The translations under genes and the position numbers were made by a program. A stretch of 64,000 bases of DNA. Source: JAWWPY01 sp964412845 (lineage in GTDB: Bacteria; Actinomycetota; Actinomycetes; Streptosporangiales; Streptosporangiaceae). Below the pieces are notes generated by a model. The model was not told the origin of the DNA, made no database searches, and worked only from the letters and a program-made list of their open reading frames with translations. This document shows, in pieces, positions 32,396 through 40,118 of the stretch. Each line of letters opens with the position of its first letter. Within the stretch, counting starts at the first letter, position 1. The stretch covers positions 1 through 64,000 of the forward strand of contig CAYPQM010000010.1 in NCBI GenBank assembly GCA_964412845.1, given 5' to 3'.

Positions 32396-33274
32396 TCAAC
32401 CGAGGTACGAATAATCGACGGCGGCGGCGATCGGGTCCGGTGCTTCCGGCGGGATCAGGCCGCTGGACCGCAGTGCCTCGATCACCGCGGCGAGGGCCCG
32501 GGGCCCGGACCGCAGATCCCGCGGGATAACCCCGCCCGCGGCCAGCGCCTCGCAGGCCCGCAGCGCATAGCGCGGCTCGATCGATGTGTGCGCCGCCGCG
32601 ATAGCCGCCGACTCCAGGAGGTTGCCGCGGAACCATTCCGCCGCCTCGGAGAGAGCCTGCAGGAAGGGCGTGACCAATGCCCGTTCGGCCAGAAGACCGA
32701 CGCAGACGGCATTCAGCGCAAATTCCTCGGTCACTGGCCCGAGGTTCGTGAAGCCGGCGTCGGTGGCTATGCCGTCATACGGGATCATCTGCAGCGCCGC
32801 GTCGATCGTCCCGGCCTGTAGGGCCTTCCATCGCTCGACATGCGAGCCTTCGAGCGCGAAGTCGTAGTCGGCCGGGTAGGTCAGGCCTTGCGCCGCGAGC
32901 ATCCGCTCCGCGACGTGCCGGGTGCCCTCCTTCAGGGATGATGTCCCGATCCGGCCGCCGCGCAGGTCGCCGAACGTGCGGTGCCGGGGTATCGCGATCA
33001 TCGACAGCGGCGGGCGGTCGATGAGGCCAGCCACCACGCGGAGCGGGCCGCCAGCCACCGCGTCCGCGATGCTGCCCTCAGGCGCGGTCAGCGCGATGTC
33101 CACCCCGCCGTCCCGCAGCGCGCTCGTCACTCCGTGGGTGGTGCCGAGAATCCGCTCGGTGGCGCGGAGCCCGCGACGCTCGAGGAACCCGCGCTGCTGC
33201 GCCACCCACAGCGGGACATTGACATAGGCCGGGGCTACGACGCCGACCCTGATCTCCCTCGTGGGGCGGATCAT
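32396..33274 (-). CDS. NMT1/THI5-like binding-fold protein without signal peptide
   Basis: 292 residues. IRVGVVAPAYVNVPLWVAQQ, then RGFLERRGL and GGVDIALTAPEGS follow the pattern of NMT1/SsuA substrate-binding proteins. There is no signal peptide or lipobox; the protein starts directly with the first beta-strand. It is therefore predicted to be cytosolic, perhaps an enzyme of the THI5 type or a sensor. No transporter genes adjoin it. Start ATG 33274; the ribosome binding site is weak. Confidence 0.75.
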   Translation of the reverse strand: MIRPTREIRVGVVAPAYVNVPLWVAQQRGFLERRGLRATERILGTTHGVTSALRDGGVDIALTAPEGSIADAVAGGPLRVVAGLIDRPPLSMIAIPRHRTFGDLRGGRIGTSSLKEGTRHVAERMLAAQGLTYPADYDFALEGSHVERWKALQAGTIDAALQMIPYDGIATDAGFTNLGPVTEEFALNAVCVGLLAERALVTPFLQALSEAAEWFRGNLLESAAIAAAHTSIEPRYALRACEALAAGGVIPRDLRSGPRALAAVIEALRSSGLIPPEAPDPIAAAVDYSYLG

Positions 33275-33645
33275 TCCAGTTGCGCCTCGAGTTCAGGTGC
33301 CCGACGTGGCATGGGCTTCAGGAGCCTTGGCGGTGAGTCCGGTAGAGCGCCTGGGGTGCGTCCCGTTGCTGTGGCCGTCGGGCGGGGATCTGAACGTCCA
33401 GGCGTCGCATTCAGCTGCCTCCACCGGGCTCGTCGGAGCTGATCGCCCGAAAGTATCATCACGCGGCACCCGGCCCGTGGTCAGAAGACTCTGACCATGC
33501 CCGTGAACTGCGAAGACACCATCCATCACAGCCGGCAGGCATGGCGTCTGGCCGCCCTGCCCGGACCTGCGTCCCGGCGGTCGGCCGGCTTCGCGTCGCG
33601 CGTAATGCGTTGCCGCCGCCGAACTGAGCCGACCAGGATGGCGTC
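33275..33645. other. Intergenic region, nothing recognised
   Basis: About 370 nt between divergent genes; short open frames only. Confidence 0.5.
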
Positions 33646-34458
33646 ATGAGCGAGCGGTTCGTTATGGCGCGCACGGGATGCGATTTGGCCGGGGAACGCT
33701 GGCCGGGCAACGCCCAGCTCGTGGTGCTGCTGCACGAAGGGGTCTCCGACCGGCGCGGCTGGCGCCAGGTGGCCGAACACCTGGCCGTGCAGGTGACGGC
33801 GGTGGCCTATGACCGGCGAGGCTACGGAGAGTCCGCCGTGAGCACCAGCCCCTTCACGCACGTCGATGACCTGCTGGCCGTCCTTGACCGGGAGCGGGCC
33901 GAGCGGGCGTGGCTCGTCGGCGCCTCGGCTGGAGGCGGCCTGGCACTGGACACCGCGCTGCTGGCCCCAGACCGTGTCGCGGGCATGGTGCTGATCGGAA
34001 CGGCGGTCAGCGGCGCACCGGAACCCGAACTTGACCCGGACACCCAGCGGTTCGACGCGCTGCTCGACGCGGCTATCGCCGCCGGGAATCTCGATGAGGT
34101 CAACCGCCTGGAGACCTGGCTGTGGCTAGACGGGCCAGCCGGGCACGAGGGCCGGGTCGGCGGCGAGGCCAGGGCGCTGGCCCTCGACATGAACGCGATC
34201 ATCCTGCGCAACGGAGCCCGGGAGAACGAGGGCGGCAGCGGCGTGGACGCATGGCGCCGCCTGGATGAGGTCCAGGTCCCGGTGACGGTCGCCTGCGGCG
34301 AGCTTGACGTGCCGTTCCTCATCGCCCGCAGCCATGAGCTGGCCGACCACCTGTCTAATGCCCGCTACCGTGAGCTGCCCGGGATGGCGCACCAGCCGTA
34401 CCTGGAACGGCCCGGCCAGATAGCAGACCTGCTGCTCGGCGCGCTCGCCGAAGGCTGA
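33646..34458 (+). CDS. Alpha/beta hydrolase
   Basis: 270 residues. Oxyanion strand VVLLHEGVSDRRGW, nucleophile elbow GASAGG (Ser), acid in CGELDVPF and catalytic His in PGMAHQPYLERP give a complete triad. The AYDRRGYGES motif is typical of the haloperoxidase/epoxide hydrolase-like group. The usual HGxP motif is replaced by HEGV. Probably an esterase or C-C hydrolase; the substrate is unknown. Confidence 0.87.
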   Translation: MSERFVMARTGCDLAGERWPGNAQLVVLLHEGVSDRRGWRQVAEHLAVQVTAVAYDRRGYGESAVSTSPFTHVDDLLAVLDRERAERAWLVGASAGGGLALDTALLAPDRVAGMVLIGTAVSGAPEPELDPDTQRFDALLDAAIAAGNLDEVNRLETWLWLDGPAGHEGRVGGEARALALDMNAIILRNGARENEGGSGVDAWRRLDEVQVPVTVACGELDVPFLIARSHELADHLSNARYRELPGMAHQPYLERPGQIADLLLGALAEG

Positions 34459-34584
34459 GCGCTGGCCTAGGCCACGGAGGGCTGGTGCCGAACGCGCCAC
34501 AGACGGGGCTGGCCGGTGAACTGCTGCACGTACGGGCCGCCTCGCTCTCTTCGCGGCACGTTGGCGGCAGCATGACTGCGCTAC

Positions 34585-34655
34585 TGACGTCAAACACAAT
34601 CATCGTGACGCCGCTGTACGCATCATGACGTCATATTCGACTTGACACGACGTCA
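34585..34655. promoter_or_regulatory. Phased TGACGTCA-type operator array
   Basis: Four related sites: TGACGTCA (34585), TGACGCCG (34606), TGACGTCA (34626) and CGACGTCA (34648). Their spacings are 21, 20 and 22 nt, so they lie on one face of the helix. TTGACA at 34643 overlaps the last one and could be the -35 of the next gene, whose start is at 34677. Ribbon-helix-helix proteins bind such repeated short sites, so the RHH protein encoded downstream is the natural candidate. Confidence 0.7.
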
Positions 34656-34676
34656 CCTTGACACCATAGTGGAGTC

Positions 34677-35201
34677 ATGGACCTGATGCCATATGTCGAG
34701 AACCTCCGGCGCGAACTCGCCGTGGCCGCCGAAGCTGGCGGCCCGGAAGCCCGCGCGCTGGCCGAGCGCCTCACCGGCCCCCTTGAATCGGCCGCCCGGC
34801 TGGCCCTGCTGGAGGCGCTGTCAGCTGCGGCAGGAGAGATCACCCGTGACCTCGCCCCAGGATCGGTCGACGTGCTGCTGCGCGGCGGCGACCCGGCGTT
34901 CGTGGTGACACCCCCGCCAGTCCCGCCCCGAGAGGACGTGGCCGGCCACGAGACCGAGGCCCCGCCCATCGCCGGGCCCCTCACCGGGTCGCTTACCGGC
35001 GAGGACGGCGGCACCGCGCGGATGACCCTCCGGCTCCCCGACCACCTGAAGGCCCGCGTCGAGGAGGCGGCCGGCCAGCAGGGGATCTCGGTCAACGCCT
35101 GGCTGGTCCGCGCCATCTCCGCCGCGTTCGAGCCAGGCGCGGGCAGCCGCCCCGTCAGCCAGCCGCGCAGCGGGCGCAGCTACACCGGCTGGGTGCGCTA
35201 G
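34677..35201 (+). CDS. Ribbon-helix-helix (HicB/Arc-like) regulator
   Basis: 174 residues. The N-terminal 60 residues are an Ala/Leu-rich helical domain, a Pro/Glu-rich linker follows, and residues 115-150 form a ribbon-helix-helix motif: ARMTLRLPDHLKARVEEAA, then GISVNAWLVRAISAAF. The tail is basic. Such proteins are often labelled HicB-family antitoxins, but no HicA toxin gene is present. GGAG lies just before the ATG. It heads a run of four genes in the same direction and probably represses its own promoter. Confidence 0.8.
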   Translation: MDLMPYVENLRRELAVAAEAGGPEARALAERLTGPLESAARLALLEALSAAAGEITRDLAPGSVDVLLRGGDPAFVVTPPPVPPREDVAGHETEAPPIAGPLTGSLTGEDGGTARMTLRLPDHLKARVEEAAGQQGISVNAWLVRAISAAFEPGAGSRPVSQPRSGRSYTGWVR

Positions 35202-35278
35202 CCCGTCCGACTCCACCATTCTCACCGCCCGGCCCAGCGGCCGGGATCGCCCCACCAGACCATGAGGAGAGCACCGCC

Positions 35279-36175
35279 ATGCCTGTTTTCGACACCCCCG
35301 AACCCATCACCGCCGACATCGACATCGTCGGCCGCCTCCAGGTCACCGCGAGTGACCGCGCCGACACCGCCGTCGAGGTACTCCCGGCCGACCCGGCCGA
35401 TGAGGCGAGCGTGCAGGCCGCCGAGCAGACCACCGTCGAGTTCTCCGGCGGGCGGCTGCTGGTCAAGCGGCCCAAGCTCGGTCCCCTCGCGTCCCTGATC
35501 GGCCCGCGCGGCTCCGTCAAGGTAACCGTCGGGCTGCCGGCCGGGTCGCACGTCAAGGCCAGCAGCCTCGCGACCATCACCATCACCGGCCCGCTCGGCG
35601 AGGCCATCCTGCACAGCTCGATCGGCGACCTCCAGGTGGAAGAGGTCAGCCGGCTGGAGGCCAAGGCTGCCATCGGCTCCGTCACCGTGGACCGGGTGGC
35701 CGGCCCCGCCGAGGTGACCACCTCCAACGGGGCGATCCGGATCGGCACCCTCGAAGGCGCCGCCACGCTGGAGTCCGCCAACGGCTCTATCACCGTCGAC
35801 AGGACGGCCGGCGCCCTGCAGGTGAAGTCCGCCAACAGCGACATCACCCTCCGCGAGACCGCCGGTGTCGTGCAGGTGAAGTCCGCCAACAGCAGTATCA
35901 CCATCGGCCGCTCGCTCGCCGGCATCACTGCCAGGACCGCCTGGGGCCGGGTTCGCATCGACGAAGTGGTGAGCGGCACCGTCCACCTAGAGACCGGCCG
36001 CGGCGACGTCAGCATCGGGATCGCCGAGGGCACGGCCGCCTGGCTGGACCTGCACTCGAAGAACGGCGTGGTCCGCAGCGACCTGGACGCCGCCGACGGC
36101 CCCGAGACCAGCGACACGGTCGCCGAGATCCGCGTCCACACCGACCGCGGCGACATCGACATCCACCGGTCCTGA
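35279..36175 (+). CDS. DUF4097 family beta-strand repeat protein
   Basis: 298 residues made of repeated short beta-strands with the recurring pattern xVxSANGSIxV (TTSNGAIRI, ESANGSITV, KSANSDITL, KSANSSITI), a right-handed beta-helix-like DUF4097 domain. No signal peptide or TM is seen, so it is cytosolic or membrane-associated. AGGAG lies before the ATG. It sits between the RHH regulator and an ABC transporter pair, a grouping that suggests a shared envelope or export function; the molecular role is unknown. Confidence 0.85.
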   Translation: MPVFDTPEPITADIDIVGRLQVTASDRADTAVEVLPADPADEASVQAAEQTTVEFSGGRLLVKRPKLGPLASLIGPRGSVKVTVGLPAGSHVKASSLATITITGPLGEAILHSSIGDLQVEEVSRLEAKAAIGSVTVDRVAGPAEVTTSNGAIRIGTLEGAATLESANGSITVDRTAGALQVKSANSDITLRETAGVVQVKSANSSITIGRSLAGITARTAWGRVRIDEVVSGTVHLETGRGDVSIGIAEGTAAWLDLHSKNGVVRSDLDAADGPETSDTVAEIRVHTDRGDIDIHRS

Positions 36176-36204
36176 CCCCCCGATCACCAGTAAGGAAGCA
36201 TGGA

Positions 36205-36960
36205 ATGGAAGCGGCAATACAGGTCCGCGGGCTGCGGAAGTCCTACACGGACCTGGAAGTCCTCAAGGGCATCGACCTCGACGTGGCGCGCGGGACTATC
36301 TTCGCGCTGCTCGGCTCCAACGGCGCCGGCAAGACCACGCTCGTCCGGATCCTCGCCACCCTCCTCAAGGCCGACAGCGGCACCGCCACGGTCAGCGGGT
36401 TCGACGTTGCGGCGCAGCCCGCGAAGGTCCGGAGCGCGATCAGCCTCACCGGCCAGTTCGCGGCGGTGGATGAGATCCTCACCGGCCGGGAGAACCTCAT
36501 CATGATCGCCGAGCTGCGGCGCGTGAAGGGCACGGCGAAGGTCGCCGACGGCCTGCTTGCCCGGTTCGGCCTCGCCGACGCGGCGGGGCGCCGGGTAGCG
36601 ACCTACTCCGGCGGCATGCGCCGTCGCCTCGACATCGCCATGAGCCTCATCGGCGACCCACAGGTCGTCTTCCTCGACGAGCCGACCACCGGCCTCGACC
36701 CGGAGGGCCGCCTCGAGGTGTGGCAGGTCATCCAGGACCTCGCCAGCGGCGGCACCACCGTGCTCCTCACCACCCAGTACCTCGACGAGGCCGAGAAGCT
36801 CGCCGACCGGATCGCGATCCTGCACGGCGGCACCATCATCACCTCCGGCACCCTGGCGGAGCTGAGGAAGCTGCTCCCGCCCGCGAAGGTCGAGTACGTC
36901 GAACGCCAGCCCACCCTGGAAGAGATCTTCCTGGCCATCACCGGAAGCGGCAAGAAATGA
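36205..36960 (+). CDS. ABC-2 type transporter ATPase (DrrA-like)
   Basis: 251 residues, a single nucleotide-binding domain: Walker A GSNGAGKTT, Q-loop LTGQFAAVDE, signature YSGGMRRRLD, Walker B VVFLDEPTTGLD, H-loop region TQYLDEAE. The profile is that of the daunorubicin-resistance DrrA group, which drives efflux of drugs or lipids. It is shorter than DrrA (about 330 residues), lacking most of the C-terminal regulatory extension. The stop overlaps the permease start as ATGA. Confidence 0.92.
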   Translation: MEAAIQVRGLRKSYTDLEVLKGIDLDVARGTIFALLGSNGAGKTTLVRILATLLKADSGTATVSGFDVAAQPAKVRSAISLTGQFAAVDEILTGRENLIMIAELRRVKGTAKVADGLLARFGLADAAGRRVATYSGGMRRRLDIAMSLIGDPQVVFLDEPTTGLDPEGRLEVWQVIQDLASGGTTVLLTTQYLDEAEKLADRIAILHGGTIITSGTLAELRKLLPPAKVEYVERQPTLEEIFLAITGSGKK

Positions 36961-37718
36961 ATCCCCACTTCTTCAGCGACACGGCCGTAATGCTCAAGCG
37001 CTCCCTGCGGCACATCCTGCGCAGCCCGGACACCATCATCACGACGGCGATCATGCCGATCGCCTTCATGCTGCTGTTCCGCTACGTGTTCGGCGGCGCC
37101 ATCAAGGCAGGCACCAGCAACTACGTGAACTACCTGATGCCCGGCATCCTGCTCATCGCAATCGCCAGCGGCATCTCCTATACCGCCTACCGCCTCTTCC
37201 AGGACATGCAGGGCGGCATCTTCGAGCGGTTCCACTCGATGCCGATCACCCGCTCGTCAGTGCTGTGGGGCCACGTGCTGACCTCGCTGGTCGCCAACGC
37301 GATCTCCGTGGTGGTCATCATCGCGGTAAGCCTCATCATGGGCTTCCGCTCCTCGGCTGGCGTCCTGCCGTGGCTCGCGGTGGCCGGCATACTCATCCTG
37401 TTCACCCTCACCCTGACCTGGCTCGCCCTGATCGCGGGCCTGACGGCGAAGTCCACAGACGGCGCGAGCGCCTTCTCCTACCCGCTCATCTTCCTGCCGC
37501 TCATCAGCTCGGCCTTCGTCCCAACGGCCACGATGCCCGGCCCGGTCCGCGCCTTCGCGGAGAACCAGCCGGTCACCTCGATCGTGAACACGATCAGGGA
37601 CCTGCTAGCCCAGCAGTCCACCGGCAGCGCCATCTGGACCGCCCTAGCCTGGTGCGTAGGTGTCCTGCTCGTCGCCTATACCTTCGCCATGCTGGCCTAC
37701 CGCCGGAAGATCGCCTGA
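36957..37718 (+). CDS. ABC-2 type transporter permease (DrrB-like)
   Basis: 253 residues with six hydrophobic segments and the ABC-2 signature region (FRYVFGGAI, YLMPGILLIAIASGI, FERFHSMPITRSSVLWGHV). ATG 36957 overlaps the ATPase stop by 4 nt. Together they form a DrrAB-like exporter, probably of a hydrophobic compound. Last gene of the RHH-DUF4097-ABC operon. Confidence 0.92.
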   Translation: MNPHFFSDTAVMLKRSLRHILRSPDTIITTAIMPIAFMLLFRYVFGGAIKAGTSNYVNYLMPGILLIAIASGISYTAYRLFQDMQGGIFERFHSMPITRSSVLWGHVLTSLVANAISVVVIIAVSLIMGFRSSAGVLPWLAVAGILILFTLTLTWLALIAGLTAKSTDGASAFSYPLIFLPLISSAFVPTATMPGPVRAFAENQPVTSIVNTIRDLLAQQSTGSAIWTALAWCVGVLLVAYTFAMLAYRRKIA

Positions 37719-37756
37719 GACACGGCCAGCCGCAGACAGGTTTACCTCACCGGAGG

Positions 37757-38530
37757 TCATCCGCCGTCCTGGTCGGCTGAGGCCGCCGCGACCGCCGTCA
37801 GCCGGCGCTGCGAGCGCACAATAGAAAGCACGCTCAGCGTCACGATTCCGATCGTGAACCACCAGCTGTAGCGGGAGATGGTCTCGGCCGCGACGACCGC
37901 GTGGTGACCTAGCGTGTACCCCAGCCCAGCGAGAAGGCCGATCCACAGCAGAGCGCCGATCAGATCCAGGATGAGGAACATGACGAGTCTCATCCCGGCC
38001 CAGCCAGCTATGACATAGATGATCGCCCTGGGGATTGGGAGGAAGGAGCTGACCACCACAGCTGGCCAGGTGAACTTGGGGCCGGCCCGCTGCACGCGCG
38101 CCATGTGCTTAGCCACGCGCCGGCTCCCGGGCAGGACCATGATGAACCGCTCGCCCCACAGCCGCCCCGCCCACCAGTACAAAGCGTCGGACTTCATCAG
38201 TCCTGGAATCGCGGCGAGCACCACCACGGCCAGCGTTCCGTTCCCGGCCCTGGCGAACGCGGCGGCCGAGATGATGGATTCGGTACCGCCATTCAGCAGT
38301 TCAGCCACTACCGGGTGAGTGCCGACCAGCGACACCCGCAACGGCAGCAGGGCCCAGTAGAACAAGCCGCTGAGCACGATGCCCAGCCAGCAGAGGATGT
38401 CGGCTGCCCGCGGCTTCCCGTTCCAGGGCAGCCGCGGATCGTCCCACGGATCCGCCTTCCCGGGCGCGGCCGTCGCAGCGGTAGCCGCGGGTTCCGCGGC
38501 CTGGGCAGGTTCCGTCCCGGGGTCGCTCAT
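37757..38530 (-). CDS. DedA family (VTT domain) membrane protein
   Basis: 257 residues. An acidic, Ala-rich cytoplasmic N-terminus is followed by hydrophobic segments and the DedA core: the reentrant region with DALYWWAGRLWGERF and the FLPIPRAIIYVIAGWAGM motif carrying the key Pro/Arg. DedA proteins act as lipid scramblase/flippase-like transporters of polyprenyl phosphate or phospholipids. GGGAG upstream supports ATG 38530. Monocistronic as far as can be seen. Confidence 0.87.
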   Translation of the reverse strand: MSDPGTEPAQAAEPAATAATAAPGKADPWDDPRLPWNGKPRAADILCWLGIVLSGLFYWALLPLRVSLVGTHPVVAELLNGGTESIISAAAFARAGNGTLAVVVLAAIPGLMKSDALYWWAGRLWGERFIMVLPGSRRVAKHMARVQRAGPKFTWPAVVVSSFLPIPRAIIYVIAGWAGMRLVMFLILDLIGALLWIGLLAGLGYTLGHHAVVAAETISRYSWWFTIGIVTLSVLSIVRSQRRLTAVAAASADQDGG

Positions 38531-38798
38531 GAGGCAAACTCCCTGACGTGGGCGCACCCCTGCGCGGCGGCTACCAGGACCAGGCACCCAATCACCCGGC
38601 CCGCGGGCCCAGCGTAGTCGCTGCGCCGACGTTGCACGACGAGCCCGGCGGCCCGCAGCGCGCGGATCTTGCCGCGCGGCAGCTGGAGGTTCCTCTTCTC
38701 CAGGACGCGCAGGCTGGTATCGCCGGACTGGAAATCACAGATCAGGCCGCCCTCGGTGCCGAGCGAGGACACCGGCCTGCTGAGCTGTCCCTGTCGCC

Positions 38799-40118
38799 TC
38801 AGATGATCATGCCCAGCGGGTTCTGAATCCGAGCCGTGAATGCCGCCAGCCAGCGGGCCGCGAGAGCTCCGTCGATCGCGCGATGGTCGACCGAGAGCGT
38901 GCAGCGCATGACGTTCGCCACGGTCACGGCGCCGTCGACGACGACCGCCTGCGGTTTGGCCGCGCCCACTGCGAGGATGCCGGACTGCGGCGGGTTGATG
39001 ATCGCGGAGAACTCCAGCGTTCCGTACATGCCGAGGTTCGAGATCGAGAAGGCGCCGCCCTCCAGCTCGTGCTGCAGCAGCCGCCGGTCTCGGGCGCGCT
39101 GCGCGAGAGCCTGCGCCTCCGCGGCGATCACCGAGAGACGCTTAGCCTCGACGCTGCGCAGCACGGGCGTGACCAGGCCGCCTTCGGTCGCGACGGCGAT
39201 CGACACGTCGACGGATGCATGCGCCACCAGCCCTTCGTCGCTCCAGGTGACGTTCGCCTCCGGCACGTCCTGGAAGGCCGCGGCGACCGCCATGATGACA
39301 AAGTCGTTCACCGAGATCTTTACCGGTGCGGTCTCGTTGATCCGCTTGCGCAGCCCGAGCAGCTCGTCGACGACGCACTCCGCGGTCATGTAGAAGTGCG
39401 GCGTCGTCGCCTTGCTCTCGGTGAGGCGGCGCGCGATGGCGCGCCGGATAGGCGTGTGCGGGATGAGCGTGTCGGCGGCGGATGCCTGGGCGGCGGCGGG
39501 CGGCGGGACCGCCTGGGCTCCAGCGCGAGGCTCGCCCGCAGCCGGCTGGCGCTGGTCGGCGTGCCGTTCGAGGTCGCGGCGGACGATCCGGCCGTTCGGG
39601 CCCGTCCCGGCGATGGCGGCCAGGTCGATGCCCTTATCGCGGGCGATCTTGCGCACGATCGGGCTCGCGAACATGCGGGTCTGGGCGGCGGCCTGGGTCG
39701 CTTGACCCCCGTCCGGCCGCTGCGCGGCCGGGTCAGCCGGCGCGACGGGAGCGGAAAGGGCCCCCGGCCGGGCGGGGGCGGCGGAGGGTACCGTCGCCGC
39801 GGCGGGAGCAGCAGGAGCAGCAGGAGCGGCGGCGGATGCTTCGCCGCCGAGAGCGGCGTCGATGTCGGCGTCCGTCTCGCCGTCCTTCACCAGCACAGCG
39901 ATGGGCGCGCCAATCTCGCCGGTGCCGCCCGCGGCGAGCACGATCCGGCCGACGACCCCCGCCTCCTCCGCGCCGTACTCGACGATCGCCTTCTCGGTCT
40001 CGATCTCAGCGAGCGGGTCTCCGACAGCGACGGTGTCGCCGGGGGCGACGAGCCAGCTCGCGATCGCCGCCTCCGACGCGCCGGCGAGCACGCTCGGCAT
40101 CCGCACGACCGACGCCAT
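38799..40118 (-). CDS. 2-oxo acid dehydrogenase E2 (dihydrolipoyl acyltransferase)
   Basis: 439 residues with the classical order: lipoyl domain with the lipoylated Lys at about K43 (ETEKA), Ala/Pro linker, peripheral-subunit-binding domain (FASPIVRKIARDKGIDLAAI), a second linker and the catalytic domain ending in SVDHRAIDG (H412, D416). It transfers an acyl group from the E1 enzyme to CoA. Translation is coupled to the E1 gene: the E1 stop and E2 start share one base. No E3 gene is nearby, so it must use a shared dihydrolipoamide dehydrogenase. Confidence 0.92.
   Translation of the reverse strand: MASVVRMPSVLAGASEAAIASWLVAPGDTVAVGDPLAEIETEKAIVEYGAEEAGVVGRIVLAAGGTGEIGAPIAVLVKDGETDADIDAALGGEASAAAPAAPAAPAAATVPSAAPARPGALSAPVAPADPAAQRPDGGQATQAAAQTRMFASPIVRKIARDKGIDLAAIAGTGPNGRIVRRDLERHADQRQPAAGEPRAGAQAVPPPAAAQASAADTLIPHTPIRRAIARRLTESKATTPHFYMTAECVVDELLGLRKRINETAPVKISVNDFVIMAVAAAFQDVPEANVTWSDEGLVAHASVDVSIAVATEGGLVTPVLRSVEAKRLSVIAAEAQALAQRARDRRLLQHELEGGAFSISNLGMYGTLEFSAIINPPQSGILAVGAAKPQAVVVDGAVTVANVMRCTLSVDHRAIDGALAARWLAAFTARIQNPLGMII

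Noticed and set aside
34677..35201. HicAB toxin-antitoxin system
   Set aside because: Only the HicB/RHH-like half is present; the following gene is a DUF4097 protein and no small HicA-like ORF is found.
38531..38772. Open frame of about 80 codons upstream of the DedA gene
   Set aside because: It runs over the DedA ribosome binding site and start, lacks its own ribosome binding site, and has no recognisable features; a real short gene is not excluded.
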